Shown one piece after another: positions 11,906-23,057 of a stretch of 64,000 nt of DNA; position 1 is the stretch's first letter; each line of letters starts with the position of its first letter. The stretch covers positions 7,378,001 through 7,442,000 of the forward strand of contig CM074187.1 in the NCBI GenBank assembly GCA_037179385.1, written 5' to 3'. The notes below the pieces were generated by a model, which worked only from the letters and a program-made list of their open reading frames with translations, was not told the DNA's origin and made no database searches. The stretch comes from Holothuria scabra (taxonomy: Eukaryota > Echinodermata > Holothuroidea > Aspidochirotida > Holothuriidae). A program made the position numbers and the translations under genes.

Positions 11906-14563
11906 TATATGTACAGCGGATAGACGCGCTGCCACAACCAGATAATGATTGGATAACGTTTGAGCGCGGCGTGCTTGCGTGTGCGTCCTTAACATCAACA
12001 AAATTACGCGTGCTTATGAAAGCCTGAGCACGCGCTCAAAATATAATGTGCGTTCTTTTTTGTCATATATAGCCTACATACAAGTTACGTACGTGCAGCT
12101 GTTGTTTTCTCCTTAAAATATTACAATGCGCTGCATATATGTTGATGTGTACGCATAGAGTAGGATAACAGGAACTATCCTGCTCTATGTGTGTACGTCT
12201 TCTCAGCTCAGTAGGGAGCTTTCGATTTGCACGTTCACCTAGTCGACTGCTACGAGATTGCGTCAATTTTAGCCCTTGCGCATGCGTCACGTCGTCTCCC
12301 TCGTCCACTAGCCAAATCGAGAACGTGTCCACCGCGGTTTTGACGTTCGTCCCAAACTGCAACGAACGTTCACATGTGTGACGTCACAGAATGTCTGAAA
12401 ACGGATTAAGTGACAAGAATACATGCTAGTTTCCCTCCTTGTGATTTGTTTTGTACAAATGGGGTCACTTTTTACCTAAAATGCATATGGGATTGATATT
12501 TCATTGGGGAATGTGCTTTATTTTGGACGTTTTCTTGCAACTTCAACAGCAGGAGACTCAAAGTTGAAATATGCTGTATTCTCCATGAAAACATACCAAC
12601 GTACTTAACTGGCGTCCGTGTAGTAGACATGCATTTACATCGTTGAACAAATTTGAAAAATTACACAAGGCTAGACTGCAAATTCGCCATTTTAATACGA
12701 CTCGTCCACGTCGACCCTAGCGCTGGGAAATCGAAACAGGCTTTAACAGTCGACGCACCATAGCAGTGGACGCGTCCAAGAAGGCAAGCTCATCGACTAG
12801 AACGAAGTCCACGTTCACTCAATCGAAAGCTCGGTAGTACATTCAGTGTGAAATACTACGGTATACACTTGGCGTTTTGGATATTTAGCCTATGTGATTT
12901 GTAGTTCGAGGACTCACAAGCGAAGGTAAGTGCCTATTATCTATTCCAGTCTATATGATCTAAGGTGGACTAATATAGCCCTCCATTCGTAATCGACACC
13001 CAGGTTTTAGTAGTGAATCCTGTTGCTAAGGTAACGTTTTGTTAGCTTGGTTTACATTCACGCTATATGCGTTGTTTCAAGTCAAACGAAGACAGTAGTT
13101 AACAGTGTCTATTCTTCAACGAGTCGGCTCAGTAGGCAACTTGGTGTTTTGGTTATTTGGTTATTGGAGCGGAGCGTACAGAAAGTTTTGAAAAATCGGG
13201 CCCGGACAAGTCTTATAAGTAGAACCTAATTTCCCTATGAGTATTCATTTGCGATAAAATATTCATTTTGAACTAATTTAGTGACTGTGGGGGATCAGAG
13301 ATTTATGTTTTTCCGAAAGTTTTAATTCTTCCCGGAAGATTATCAGCGGAAAGCCACCATTGTTGGCACGGGGGAACATAACATTGTGAAAGATAATGGC
13401 CCCTCAGATGGCAGAAAACGGGATCTCCCCCTCCTGTGTAAGCTAAGTGACGTAAAATCGAAGCATTTGCTATTTTTAGATTTCTTTTGTAATTATAGAA
13501 AAATTTATCAACTTGCTAAGTTATCAGAAAATTATCAGAGAAAATTTACCTCTACCTTTGGATGAAAATGGTCTTTTCAATGGAATTGAAGCCATGTTGT
13601 TGTCGTTACCTCTTGAATGCGACTCTTGGCTAAATTCAAGATTAACTGGTTTGATGACATTTTCTATGTGACTGCCTGAACTCCCGACTGTAAACAGCTA
13701 AAAGAACACCTTTTGAAAAATATCACGTTATGAGGTGACTTTAGGAAGGCTGCATGGGAAGACATTATAACTCTGTAACATTAATTATGGTATTGAAAAA
13801 CAGATTACCTGATTTTCTTTACCGGTGACGGAATTCTGCTCTAAGGTCATGCAGGACACACATATCGAAAAGTTTTGTACAAAGACGATCATTTGCTCAT
13901 TCTGTATCAAAATTTTTGAAATGTTTTAATTAAGGTAAGCTAAATCGAATATGCTTTGGAATGATATGTCAAGGTGAGAGGAACTTAAGAAATGCCGATT
14001 TTCATTCGAAATACATTGACGATTTCAAAATTTTATGACGTCATAATTTGGGGAATTTCCCCAAAATAATGGGACATTTTATGCCTTTACTTCACGCGTT
14101 TTACGACAAAAATATAGATTCAAATAAAACCAATTATTCTCCCCTGTTACGGAATACTACATAAAGCGAAAAACCTAAAAATGCTAAATGCGCCAGCACA
14201 CTGTTAACGCATTTCGGAGGTTTATGATCGAAACTTTTCGATATGAGGATAGATGGCAAACTAGGCTATTGGGCACATGCCCCTGAACACCCTCCCGTCG
14301 GCCCGTTTAATTAATTTGGCAATTGAAAATGCCCCAGTACCTTTAAAGGCCCCCACTGAATAAATACCATTTCGGGTAAAGTTTTTGCGCGACTTAAGTA
14401 TGAAGTGAGGCTGAGAAAAAAAATATTTTTCACCAGCTGTCCGAAATTGTCGCAAATCTTAATCATTTTTATTTTCCAGTTTTACTTTGAACTGTTGAAT
14501 AATGTTCCTGTTTTCGTGTGGATCTTTGTGAAAGCATTTTAAGAAAATTGGAGATTTCGGGCC
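11906..14563. other. No gene seen; two dispersed module copies
   Basis: About 2.6 kb without a supported gene. Diverged + strand copies of the ~110-bp module lie at about 13164-13225 (ggagcggagcgtacag) and 13346-13445 (agcggaaagccaccattg, cccctcagatggcagaaaac). A consensus-like donor GCGAAG|GTAAGTG at about 12926 could end a non-coding exon, but nothing pairs with it. Short similar motifs in inverted orientation (gagctttcgatt near 12216 and its reverse near 12820) hint at an eroded foldback. Confidence 0.35.
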
Positions 14564-14880
14564 TTAAAGGCAGTCATTCGTCACCCCAAACTACAGTTTC
14601 AGTATGCAGATACCAAAACTCTCAATTGGTACAACTCTTTGCTTGGCATCACATTCAAACAATGCAACATAGCTAAATTACACAGCATGGGCACTGAGAG
14701 TGACTTGATTACACATTATAGACTACGGTATGGCCACTGGGACAAGCCATGAAGCAATAAACTAGGATTGTGTCTGGATAAAGATGAGTTTTAGATAAAT
14801 GTGGGAGGGGCTAGAAGTAAGTAGGTTGGGAGAATTGGAACTTCTTGGCCAATCTTGGGATGATGAAAATATGCCTTTAA
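14564..14880. mobile_element. TTAA-flanked MITE, copy 1
   Basis: A 317-bp unit bounded by TTAA at both ends (14564-14567, 14877-14880), with short inverted ends AGGC and GCCT. A second copy lies at 46224-46528, and the two align along their whole length, including 'attacacagcatgggcactg' and 'taagtaggttgggagaattg'. The second copy lacks about a dozen bases near the right end. TTAA duplication is typical of piggyBac and Kolobok families. No protein is encoded. Confidence 0.7.
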
Positions 14881-15082
14881 GTTGCATAAGAACTTAAAAC
14901 AGGCTGAGAAATGATTGGAAGACTTCCCACGTATGCCATGAGTTTGTTTTATTTCTTTAATATATCGTAAATATGTTACCCATATGGTATTTTTGTATTT
15001 TTTGAACTTGTTTGAGAGAATTCGGATATCCAGCCATTTCATGCATCGTTTTTTAAGAGACAATGAAGGAAAGATTGTTACA

Positions 15083-15518
15083 ACCGATAATATAAAAATT
15101 GAAAATAATTAAAAAACGGCCGATAATATAAAAACAGCCGATAAAAAAAATACCGATAATGTAAAAACAAATTAACCGATAATGTAAAAACAAATTAACC
15201 GATAATGTAAAAAATCTTTGAAGCGATAATGTAAAAAAATACCGATAATGTAAAAACTGTTCAAAAAAGGGTTCCTTATGGTCCTACCTATAGGCGTGTA
15301 GGTTTGAGAGAGTATGTAGGTAGGCAGGTAAGCTGACAGGCGGCGACAGGCGGCACCGGGCGGGCAAGGCGGGGAAGCAAATAGGTTCGTGGGTGGGCCC
15401 GTGTGTACATGCGTATGCATGTACTCTCTCTGTGTGAATTTATTGGTTTATACACTCTAAACACAGTTGGGCAAACATAGCACATGCTACATTATCGGTT
15501 GTTTTTACATTATCGGTA
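15083..15518. repeat. CCGATAATGTAAAAA motif cluster with inverted copies
   Basis: About eight irregular direct copies of (A/G)CCGATAAT(G/A)TAAAAA lie between 15083 and 15258, spaced 15 to 36 bases apart. Two inverted copies (ctacattatcggtt and tttttacattatcggta) close the other side at 15488-15518. The ~230 bp between is GC-richer and carries 'gtaggtaggcaggtaag' and 'gacaggcggc' runs. The layout, repeated motif facing inwards from both sides, resembles transposon subterminal repeats. Confidence 0.55.
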
Positions 15519-15586
15519 TTTTTTAGGCCACACTACAGTGATATCGGATACTGGATAACGATCCGATTTTAATGTTTTACTTAAGA

Positions 15587-15621
15587 AGCTTTTATCGGAT
15601 TACGTTTATCCGATAAAAGCT
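15587..15621. repeat. Perfect 14-bp hairpin
   Basis: AGCTTTTATCGGAT (15587-15600) and ATCCGATAAAAGCT (15608-15621) are perfect inverse complements around a 7-base loop. The ATCGGAT motif also occurs just upstream (15542-15577). Function unknown. Confidence 0.7.
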
Positions 15622-15785
15622 GTGACGTCAAGGAATAATTAGTATTACTTAGATTTTTGCAGTCCTGTGATCATATATTTGCACAGGACGACATTTTTTT
15701 GTTTCTTTCCGACCAAAGATGGAGGAGATTTTCAGTAAAGCACACCAAAATGGGAACGATATCGCTGTACTGTGATCTGGGGCCT

Positions 15786-15864
15786 GTTCCACAAAGAGTT
15801 ACGCACGATTTACTGTTGTTACTGGTGAATCAAACTTAAGATTGTGCGTAACTCTTTGTGGAAC
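15786..15864. repeat. Small foldback element, 21-bp arms
   Basis: GTTCCACAAAGAGTTACGCAC (15786-15806) is the exact inverse complement of 15844-15864, separated by 37 bases. This is a compact MITE-like foldback about 300 bp upstream of the HYPK start codon, so it may lie in or near the promoter. Confidence 0.7.
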
Positions 15865-16129
15865 TTCCCCTGGACTTTATCCTGAACAGCTGTTTGCTGC
15901 AATACAAGTTTGACAAGACAATTCGTTTTTCTGGAAATATGAATATATTAAATGTCATATAAATTTATGATAGTATTTTATGATTAGGCTCTACACATTA
16001 ATTTGCATGCAACACTTACCTTGGAAGTGAATCTCTCAAAATGATTGAAAGGAGAATCCATTTTCTTCAGGAAACTTGATTCTTGAATGTAGAAGTATAG
16101 CGCAATGACCTCATTTTATCCAAAATAAT

Positions 16130-16197
16130 ACAGACACCCACCCACCCACACACACACACAATACTACAACGAGGCAGCAAATTAATACCGAGTAAAA
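16130..16197 (+). promoter_or_regulatory. HYPK: HYPK 5' flank / probable 5' UTR
   Basis: A CA-rich microsatellite (cacccacccac...cacacacaca, about 16136-16160) lies directly upstream of the HYPK ATG. No TATA box is evident close by. The start context is AAAAATGAC, with A at -3. The transcription start cannot be fixed from sequence alone. Confidence 0.4.
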
Positions 16198-16341
16198 ATG
16201 ACGACAAACGGAGACAGGGATGATGCTGAAAGAGATCCTTCGGCACCGAAGGCTAAAAAACACGACAGTGGGGCTGCCGACCTCGAAAGAGTCACTGATT
16301 ACGCCGAAGAAAAGGAAATTTCAGTGCAGGATATGAGCAAT
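16198..16341 (+). CDS. HYPK: HYPK exon 1 (huntingtin-interacting protein K homologue)
   Basis: Encodes residues 1-48 of a predicted 115-residue protein. The block KHDSGAADLERVTDYAEEKE (residues 21-40) is the hallmark N-terminal segment of HYPK. HYPK binds the NAA10-NAA15 N-terminal acetyltransferase (NatA) at the ribosome and modulates it: its N-terminal helix reaches towards the NAA10 active site and its C-terminal UBA-like domain docks on NAA15. It also has chaperone-like activity on aggregation-prone proteins. The ATG at 16198 is the only upstream start. The exon ends at AAT 16341 before a GTAGGC donor in phase 0. The joined frame across the next three exons keeps the spacing expected between this block and EKELAKV in the family. 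The donor is weaker than consensus, but no better one fits. Confidence 0.93.
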
Positions 16342-17148
16342 GTAGGCTTGAGTATCCTAACGATCCTTTCAATTGACTTATCGTAGCGAGGCCTAGCCTA
16401 GGCTAGCCCTTAACGCTAAGCCGAAACGGCACGGTCCGACACTAGGCCTAACATACGTAACGTACTTAGACCTAACTTTAGGCGGTAAGGCCTACGTAGC
16501 TATGCTATGTAGGTTGCCCTAACACAGTAACAGTGTCTACACTACACATAGTCTGCATCAGGGTTATCGCCAGCTCAGAAAGTTAAGGGGGGATTCCTCC
16601 ATCATCCATGATGTAAAATTTTGAGGGGGATCTGAGAATCTTGGGGGGGGGGAGAGATACTTGAGCAAAGTCAAATCTTGGGAAAAAATGACACATGCCT
16701 TCCAGGGCATAAACCAAAAGTGTTGTAACCCATGCATACCATCAACCCCTCCCCCACCTCTTCCTTTGGGTTACAGTTATTTTCCTCCCTCGCTACTTTC
16801 CGCCCCTCAAAAACTGTGTTTTCGGCCCCTTTTATTTTTAGCAGAAAACATCTTTTTGGGAGGCAAAAAGTAATGGAATGGAATATGATTTCAGTGATAC
16901 TTTTGTCAGATGAAGATTCCATCAACTTTTCCTTAAAGTTTCAAACTTCATCGATGTCTTTTACTATCCAATGTGACGCCTGTTACTGCCATGTTGACGT
17001 CTTTCCAAGCAACATTCTCACTGTAGACTTCAGTATACTAATATGTACTTACGTACAGGTAGGCTATAGCTACGGTATTCAGTGCTGTGAACAATTGTTC
17101 ACACAATCAGCATAAGCCTACCTATAGACAAGCGGACTACTTATACGT

Positions 17149-17316
17149 AAAAAAATACGAGTCGAGTCAAGTCATGTTGAGTCTTCCCTCAGCTCGAGTC
17201 GAGTCACTTCGAGTCTTTGGAAAGCTTCAAGTTGCCTCGAGTCACTTCGAGTCTTTAGCAATTCTAGTCGAGTCAAGTCATGTGGAGTCTTCCCTCAGCT
17301 CGAGTAGAGTCGCTTC
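17149..17316. repeat. GAGTC-motif tandem array, left part
   Basis: Irregular repeats of GAGTC within units such as 'tcgagtcacttcgagtcttt' and 'gagtcgagtcaagtcat'. The array is cut at 17316 by an inserted element and resumes at 20042. A third block of the same motif, more palindromic (gactcgagtca), lies at 21330-21570. Confidence 0.7.
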
Positions 17317-20041
17317 CAGGGTTTTCCCTGGGTTTAGAATTGAACGTCGCGCATCTGATGCGTCCATTGGTGGATCGCCGGCCTGGGGGAGGGGTATAAG
17401 GGGAGGGGGTACCCCCTCCCCTTTTGGAAATTTTGTGACTTATGCAAGTCCCTAGACGCAAAATGGTGACATTTTTCAGCCAAATTAGTCAACACAATTT
17501 TTGTAAGTTGACGCAAAAATATTAGCACCGATACTCACATTCGTACAAATTTTGGTCTACTGATAGCGGTCACATTGGCTTCCATGTCACCGTAATTTCT
17601 GCTTCAAAAGTTTTGGTTCATCAGCATGGCCTTTATTAAGCGCTGGCACCAGAAGATTTTTACCCCCGGTTGGCCGTTATTTCGCGTCCGTTGCTCACCA
17701 AAATTTTGGTGATTGGGCCGGCTTGCAATATTACCAGTTCAGGATAGAAAATATTTGGAAAATTTCCGTTCGTTTCACGAACGGGATATCATTTTTGTAG
17801 GCGTAATATATTTTCACTTCAAAAGTGGAGATGTTAATCAACTGTTAATGCGATAGATTTGTTTGCAGTCGATGCCACATGCCCCAGGCTTTAATAATTT
17901 AGTTCTTAGGCCAACATCATGCTCATTCTATTTTTCATCCCCCAATCATTTTGGAACTATTGCATTCCTTTTCTGCACTGGCCGGTTGTAGTTGCTATAA
18001 TATACTGAAGCGACTCTCCTGCTTTAATACGAACCCCACGTAGAGCAACCATTCATGATAATCTTAGAAGTAGAATCTTAGCAGTTCTGGGCAGCCAACA
18101 ATTGCACCCGATTAACGTATCTTATGGTTCCTTTCGGGTATAAACATCCCCAGAAATTTTAAGCAGTTCTTGTCCAAAACTTACGTCTTGTTTAAAAAGA
18201 ATCTGCAGCTGAAATGCACGTAGGTCAGATCCCCGAAAAATCCATGTACGCAGAGATTTGTGATGCCGTTTCATGTAGGTGAATTTGGCACGGGGCTCGC
18301 CCTGCTTCGCTAGCCGGCTATATAAGCATTGGCAGTGCGATCGTCGTAACACAAACTCAATGGGAAAACTTGTCTCGAGACCGAGTATTTTCACACACTA
18401 AATCACATAGGCGAAGGTGCGAATTGTGATTGGCTGGCTAGAATCAACGCAATCGAACCAATCACGATGCAGGGACCAATTTAAATTTTGAAATGGGTCG
18501 TATGCATATGATGTCACCAAGCAAAACATGATGCCTTGTTTGGCGGAAAAAACGGACACGCACGAAAGTCTACTGCATGCGTGTGCCAAGAATTTTGCTT
18601 CACGAGACCACGTGCATCACGGTTTTTGTTTGCAATGACATTGACGTTGCATGACATCATTGCACAAGTCCTACTGTAAATAACATTACGGAAGGAATGC
18701 TGGGAATTACTTAATTTATGCAAGATAATAATCACCGGACTTCACAAGATTCTAGGAGCTACGTGTACAAAACATCCACAGACATGTATGCCAAGCTTTG
18801 GGATTAAAAAGAGGCGAAACACTGCAGCTCGATAGTCTGCTTTGTGCAGAACAGTTTGTACAGCAACTTTCCCGGCGCTTTTTGCGATAAGCTAGGAAAA
18901 GACATTGAATGCAATTCTAAATCTAATTCCATGTAATACTACAGGGTTATAGCGGAAAATATCAAACGATCACTTCCATGGCAGGGGTAAAAATTTTACG
19001 TTTGTGATTATCAATGCAACCAGTTTTGGCGGGAAGTTAAAGGATTGAGTTTACAGGAATTTAACGAAACTAAAGGCAAGTTTCAAGCATATTTTAACCC
19101 CTTTTTCAGTTTGCAAATAATCGGGAGTAATGATCAAGTGAGTGCCAGAATTTGTAAAAGCAATGGAGCACGTGGCTGCAAGCAATCACAGATTGTGTGT
19201 GTCCCGATCTTTTCATGAAAACATGTTGGGAAAACAAGGGTTCTATGACATCATACACATAGGGTCCATCGCACTTATTTTAAGTTACCTCTAAACATCG
19301 TGATTGGTTCATTATTGCGTTTAATCAGCCAATCATACTTGTGACATCGTCAATGCAGTTTTACTGTGTAGGAAAAACATGTAGAAACCAACCGTCTTCG
19401 CATAGAATTCTAATACTCCCATTGCATTTTTGCTACGATCGAATTTCCCAAACTTTGGTTGTAGCCGGGCAAAACAATCGTGTCGTAAGTTTTAAGAACG
19501 AAGTAACAGGATATATGTGGGATTACATCGTGAAGATACAATGACATGGTTCGTTCGTTTGATTGATAATTTCGCAAATCTGAGACATTAGCCCCGCCTC
19601 TAACCTGCCAAAGGCGGGCGTATGTGTTTTGGTCATGCAAGTCGTGTTATGCCACATAGCTGCTGTGCTCCGGAGTGAGCAAAACATTTTCCTGATACAA
19701 GCCTACGACGACAAGTGCAGGCTAGTTAATTATAATAATACTGTGTTGTTATTCGTTCAATAGTAGGCCCTATGGGATATACATACTGAGCTCCGACTCG
19801 CATGCAGTGGTATGTGCATGGAAATTAAAAAAGTTAGTTGCAGTTTTACAAATAAGTCAATGATTTTGTTGTTTATTGTATTAACAACAAAAGCAGTCGT
19901 TGACAGAAAGAAGAAAAATTATGGAGGCTAGCTGGCAGAAATTTTGAACATCGCGGCCGTTTTTTGAACGTCGCGGCCTCCTTGGTTTTGAAGCTTGAAC
20001 GTCGCGGGCCGCGACGTTCAAAACGCCCAGGGAAAACCCTG
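17317..20041. mobile_element. DNA transposon nested in the GAGTC array
   Basis: Ends are inverted repeats: CAGGGTTTTCCCTGGG at 17317-17332 and CCCAGGGAAAACCCTG at 20026-20041, each followed inward by a GAACGTCGCG motif. The flanking 6-mer cgcttc is repeated exactly (17311-17316 and 20042-20047). Removing the element restores a normal GAGTC array unit. The CAGGG ends recall hAT, but hAT normally makes 8-bp duplications, so the superfamily is open. The 2.7 kb inside shows no transposase frame. It contains several CAATCA/TGATTGG-like motifs (18420-18480, 19300-19330) but no repeat I can name. Confidence 0.65.
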
Positions 20042-20180
20042 CGCTTCGAGTCTTTCGAAAGCTTTGAGGGTCTTGTGAGTGGAGTTGCCTCTGTCAGAAT
20101 GTGTTTATTTTCTTTGAGTCACTCTAGGCTAAGTCATCTTATCTCTTACATGCTGAGTTACCTTGAGTCCATGGTGTGAT
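20042..20180. repeat. GAGTC-motif array, right part
   Basis: Continuation of the array interrupted at 17316: gcttcgagtctttcgaaagc, then gttgcctctgt, tttgagtcactctagg and taccttgagtcc, with increasing decay to the right. Confidence 0.6.
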
Positions 20181-21329
20181 AGGTTGATCTTTTGCAATTG
20201 CAGTACTTTGCTAATTGTGACTGCACACTTTTGTTGGAGGAGTGGGGCATAGGCGTACAGGGGTAATTTTCTATGAGGGAGGAAGAGCATGTTTTGCCCG
20301 AATAATGTCACCGTTTATCATGTTTTGCCCGAATAAACCAACTGCTTTCACCCGAATTGGGAGGGCGAGTGCCCCATGCACCCCAGTCGTGTGGGTCTGT
20401 GGAGGGGGCAGAAGGTGACTGATGTCCACACTTGTACTTTCATGTGAAATGTGACTTCACAACCCTAAATGTGAAGATTGCAATACACACATTAACTTCA
20501 GTATTATATTAATCTTTACACATTGAGCAGTGACATACTGTAATTCATCTAATAATATGTTTGTCATATAAGAACACTCAGATATAATCAAGTACCTTAA
20601 CTGCTACACTATAAAGCCTTCATTGAGTCTCAAGCCATACATGTACAACAAACTTGGCAGTATGCTTCCGCACATATCCTCATCATATAGACCTGCGATA
20701 CACCCTACTGCTGCGAACATATAAACACCATTGCTACCAGTTACACGACACTAAGGCCCCAGTGTTACATAAACAATTCATAATCATAATAGGCCAAAAC
20801 TGTGGTTCATTAGCAGCCACAGGTGTTCCCTTAAACTAACTGATTTCGTTAATCTAAATCCACGAAAGCAATAACATATGTTAATCACCAAATACCAACT
20901 GAATAGGCCTACATGGAAATGAAATTTTGTTTGTCACATCTTCAGCTACTTCAAGTCAAAATACCACATACTAGAACATGAACAGAGGCGAAGGAAATCA
21001 GTCATCTATCTATGGAGCTGAGCGTAGTATACTACGCTACGCACTAACTGAGCTGAGGTCTAGGGAAATCTTAATGTTTACGCGTACCATTATTAGTACT
21101 GCACTAGTCCGTAACTACAGTGCACTCAGGACACTCAGCTTCGCTTCAAGAAGTTTGTTGTATGAGTTATCTCGTGAAGTTTACGGCGCTACACATGTTA
21201 AGCAGAGCTGTATGTTAGGATCCCCTATGTACAGATTTGAGGGCATACAGAACTGGATAAAGCAGGAACGAACGGCCGTTGGTTTGGGTCCGATGATGAA
21301 AACAATTTTTAGTTTCTGTTTTATTACTC
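20181..21329. other. No gene recognised
   Basis: About 1.1 kb within HYPK intron 1 without a supported feature. It contains a 164-codon ATG frame (20978-21472) that runs into the GAGTC block and shows no known motif, so I do not call it a gene. A GCGTAGTATACTACGC palindrome lies near 21022. Confidence 0.4.
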
Positions 21330-21570
21330 TCGGGTGTGACTCGAGTCATTGTAGACAAAGGCTCGAGTCAAGTCGAGTCATTCACTTCTGTGACTCGAGT
21401 CATGTCGAGTCTTTCAAATTTTATTTTATGGTAACTCGAGTCACGTCGAGTCTTTGGCAAGTGGTGACTTAAGTCGAGTCGAGTCCCATGAGTTTGGGAC
21501 TCGAGTCACCGAAATCGTGACTCGAGTCAGACTCGAGTCACATCTTTGACTTGAGTCTTTATAACACTGC
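21330..21570. repeat. GACTCGAGTCA palindromic array
   Basis: Many copies of the palindrome GACTCGAGTC and of CGAGTCTTT, in both orientations, end at 'gacttgagtctttataacactg' (to 21568). Read in reverse, that edge starts CAGTGTTATAAAGACTCAAG, which looks like a transposon terminus with subterminal repeats. The GAGTC blocks at 17149-17316 and 20042-20180 may belong to the same element. Confidence 0.6.
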
Positions 21571-21697
21571 TGACTCCTAAGGAAAGCTCATGTTTTCTGC
21601 ATGTTGTCCTAGCTATATAAAGCTAGGACAACCTGTGGGTTCGATTAGGCCTAACGTTAGTCCTCGAATAGGACTCTATGCTGCGTCCACTTGGTTT

Positions 21698-22070
21698 TAA
21701 CATAATGTCAAGCATAACATAACAGGCTTAAGGGCAGGGAGGGCTGTAAAGACCCCATTAGATGCCCTGTAATCCAAAACCCTCCAAAAAGCAAACCACC
21801 AACAGCTAACCAGCCCAGAAAAATTTGAATCTACCACAATCATGGAAAAACTTGTCAATAGTCACCATAAAACGGTGCACTGATGTGGAGTTAACAACCC
21901 ACTTAGGCAGGTTATTCTACTCAGTAACAACCCTATGAGAGATACTGAACTTCCTTATGTCAAGTCTAGCAAAAGACTTATCAAGCTTTTTATAATGGCC
22001 TCTAATCCGAGGATTGCTTTGGACCTTTAAGTAACTTCAAGCTAATAAAGGATTTCCTTCTGAAAGAAAT
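21698..22070 (-). pseudogene. LINE 3' end, minus strand
   Basis: Read on the - strand, this matches the + strand block at 22400-22600 and another at 36090-36165: 'attgacaagtttttccatga', 'tctgggct', 'ttttggattacagggcatct', 'ctttacagccctcc', ending 'cctgttatgttatg'. It is the C-terminal and 3' UTR part of a CR1/L2-like LINE. A 5'-truncated dead copy. Confidence 0.6.
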
Positions 22071-22399
22071 TTGTATACAGTGTAGGCCTATGCCTACCTG
22101 GAGTTTTTCTCCACACTAGAGTTCTTGGTCACAGTGTGCCAGAAACCCAGCTGTTGCAATATCAGGACATAAGAGGAAAATCGATCACAGCATAAATACC
22201 TAGGGCCTAATTTGTCAGCTAAGTTTACCATGGTATCCATAAACAGTTGGAGTCGGTTTTGTGTTTATTTATAGCTAACAAATATTGGCATACCTACAAT
22301 TTTAGGTCACTCTCTGAGGCAAAATGTTATAGAACACTATTTTGGAGACCTCTTTCAGCAGCAGCCATTTTGTTGTTTTGAGAAATAATGGTGCTACAC

Positions 22400-22603
22400 G
22401 TACAGGACATCAGTGGACCATTTTAAGGTACATATTGACAAGTTTTTCCATGACTGTGGTAGGATCTAATCTTTCTGGGCTCGTTAGGTGTTGTTGGTTT
22501 GCTATTTGTTTTGGGGGGGTTTTTGGATTATAGGGCATCTTATGGGGCCTTTACAGTCCTCCTTTGCCCTTTAACCTGTTATGTTATGTTGTGTTAAATG
22601 TTT
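22400..22603 (+). pseudogene. LINE 3' end, plus strand
   Basis: Same family and region as the minus-strand copy at 21698-22070, placed about 330 bases away in the opposite orientation, so the two form a large inverted repeat. Ends 'aacctgttatgttatgttgtg'. No intact frame. Confidence 0.6.
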
Positions 22604-22810
22604 GGGTAAGTGGTTTTGCTATAACTTGTACTGTGTGTTAGTTCTTCATTTTTGTGTTGTTTGTCAGTCGTGGTTCAGTTGTTGTCCAGGGCTGTACATA
22701 ATTATGTTAGCTGTCTAAATACACCCTTTTGGGGTCAAGTAAACTTCCTCTCTTCCATCTAGTCTTCATTTTTCACCTGTAGCTGAAGGACTACCTTCAC
22801 AAACCTGACC

Positions 22811-23050
22811 GTGTGTTTGGTCTAACGGTAAGAGCATCCGCCTCTCACACGGAAGGCCCAGGTTTGCTTCCCAGGTTGAGTCATACCAAAGACTCTAAAA
22901 TACGAACCTACTGCCATTGTGCGTGATGCTCCGCATAAGCAATGGAGTAGGGAAAAAAATCCAGTGAGCCACAACTGGAAAAAAGGCTGTGGCCGGCTCG
23001 ACTTGAACCAGTAGGTTAGAAACTGGGCCGTAAAACTCTATCTAACTAAC
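22811..23050 (+). mobile_element. tRNA-derived SINE, copy A
   Basis: The 5' head is tRNA-like. TTTGGTCTAACGGTAAGAGC contains an A box (TGGTCTAACGG), and GGTTTGCTTCCC is a decayed B box, 35-40 bases apart. The body has conserved text shared by all copies: 'ctgccattgtgcgtgatgct', 'ataagcaatggagtagggaa', 'agccacaactgg', 'ggctcgacttgaaccagt', and a tail 'taaaactctatctaactaac'. About 240 bases. Pol III transcription from the A and B boxes is expected for intact family members. Confidence 0.8.
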
Positions 23051-23057
23051 TTCACAA

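Noticed and set aside
12207..12845. Large inverted repeat (gagctttcgatt ... aatcgaaagctc)
   Set aside because: Only two ~10-base blocks align; too diverged to define element ends.
18122..18735. Overlapping - strand frames of 63-90 codons
   Set aside because: Short, without domains, and inside a non-autonomous transposon.
20978..21472. 164-codon ATG frame in HYPK intron 1
   Set aside because: No recognisable motif, and its last third is translated from the GAGTC repeat block, which keeps frames open by composition.
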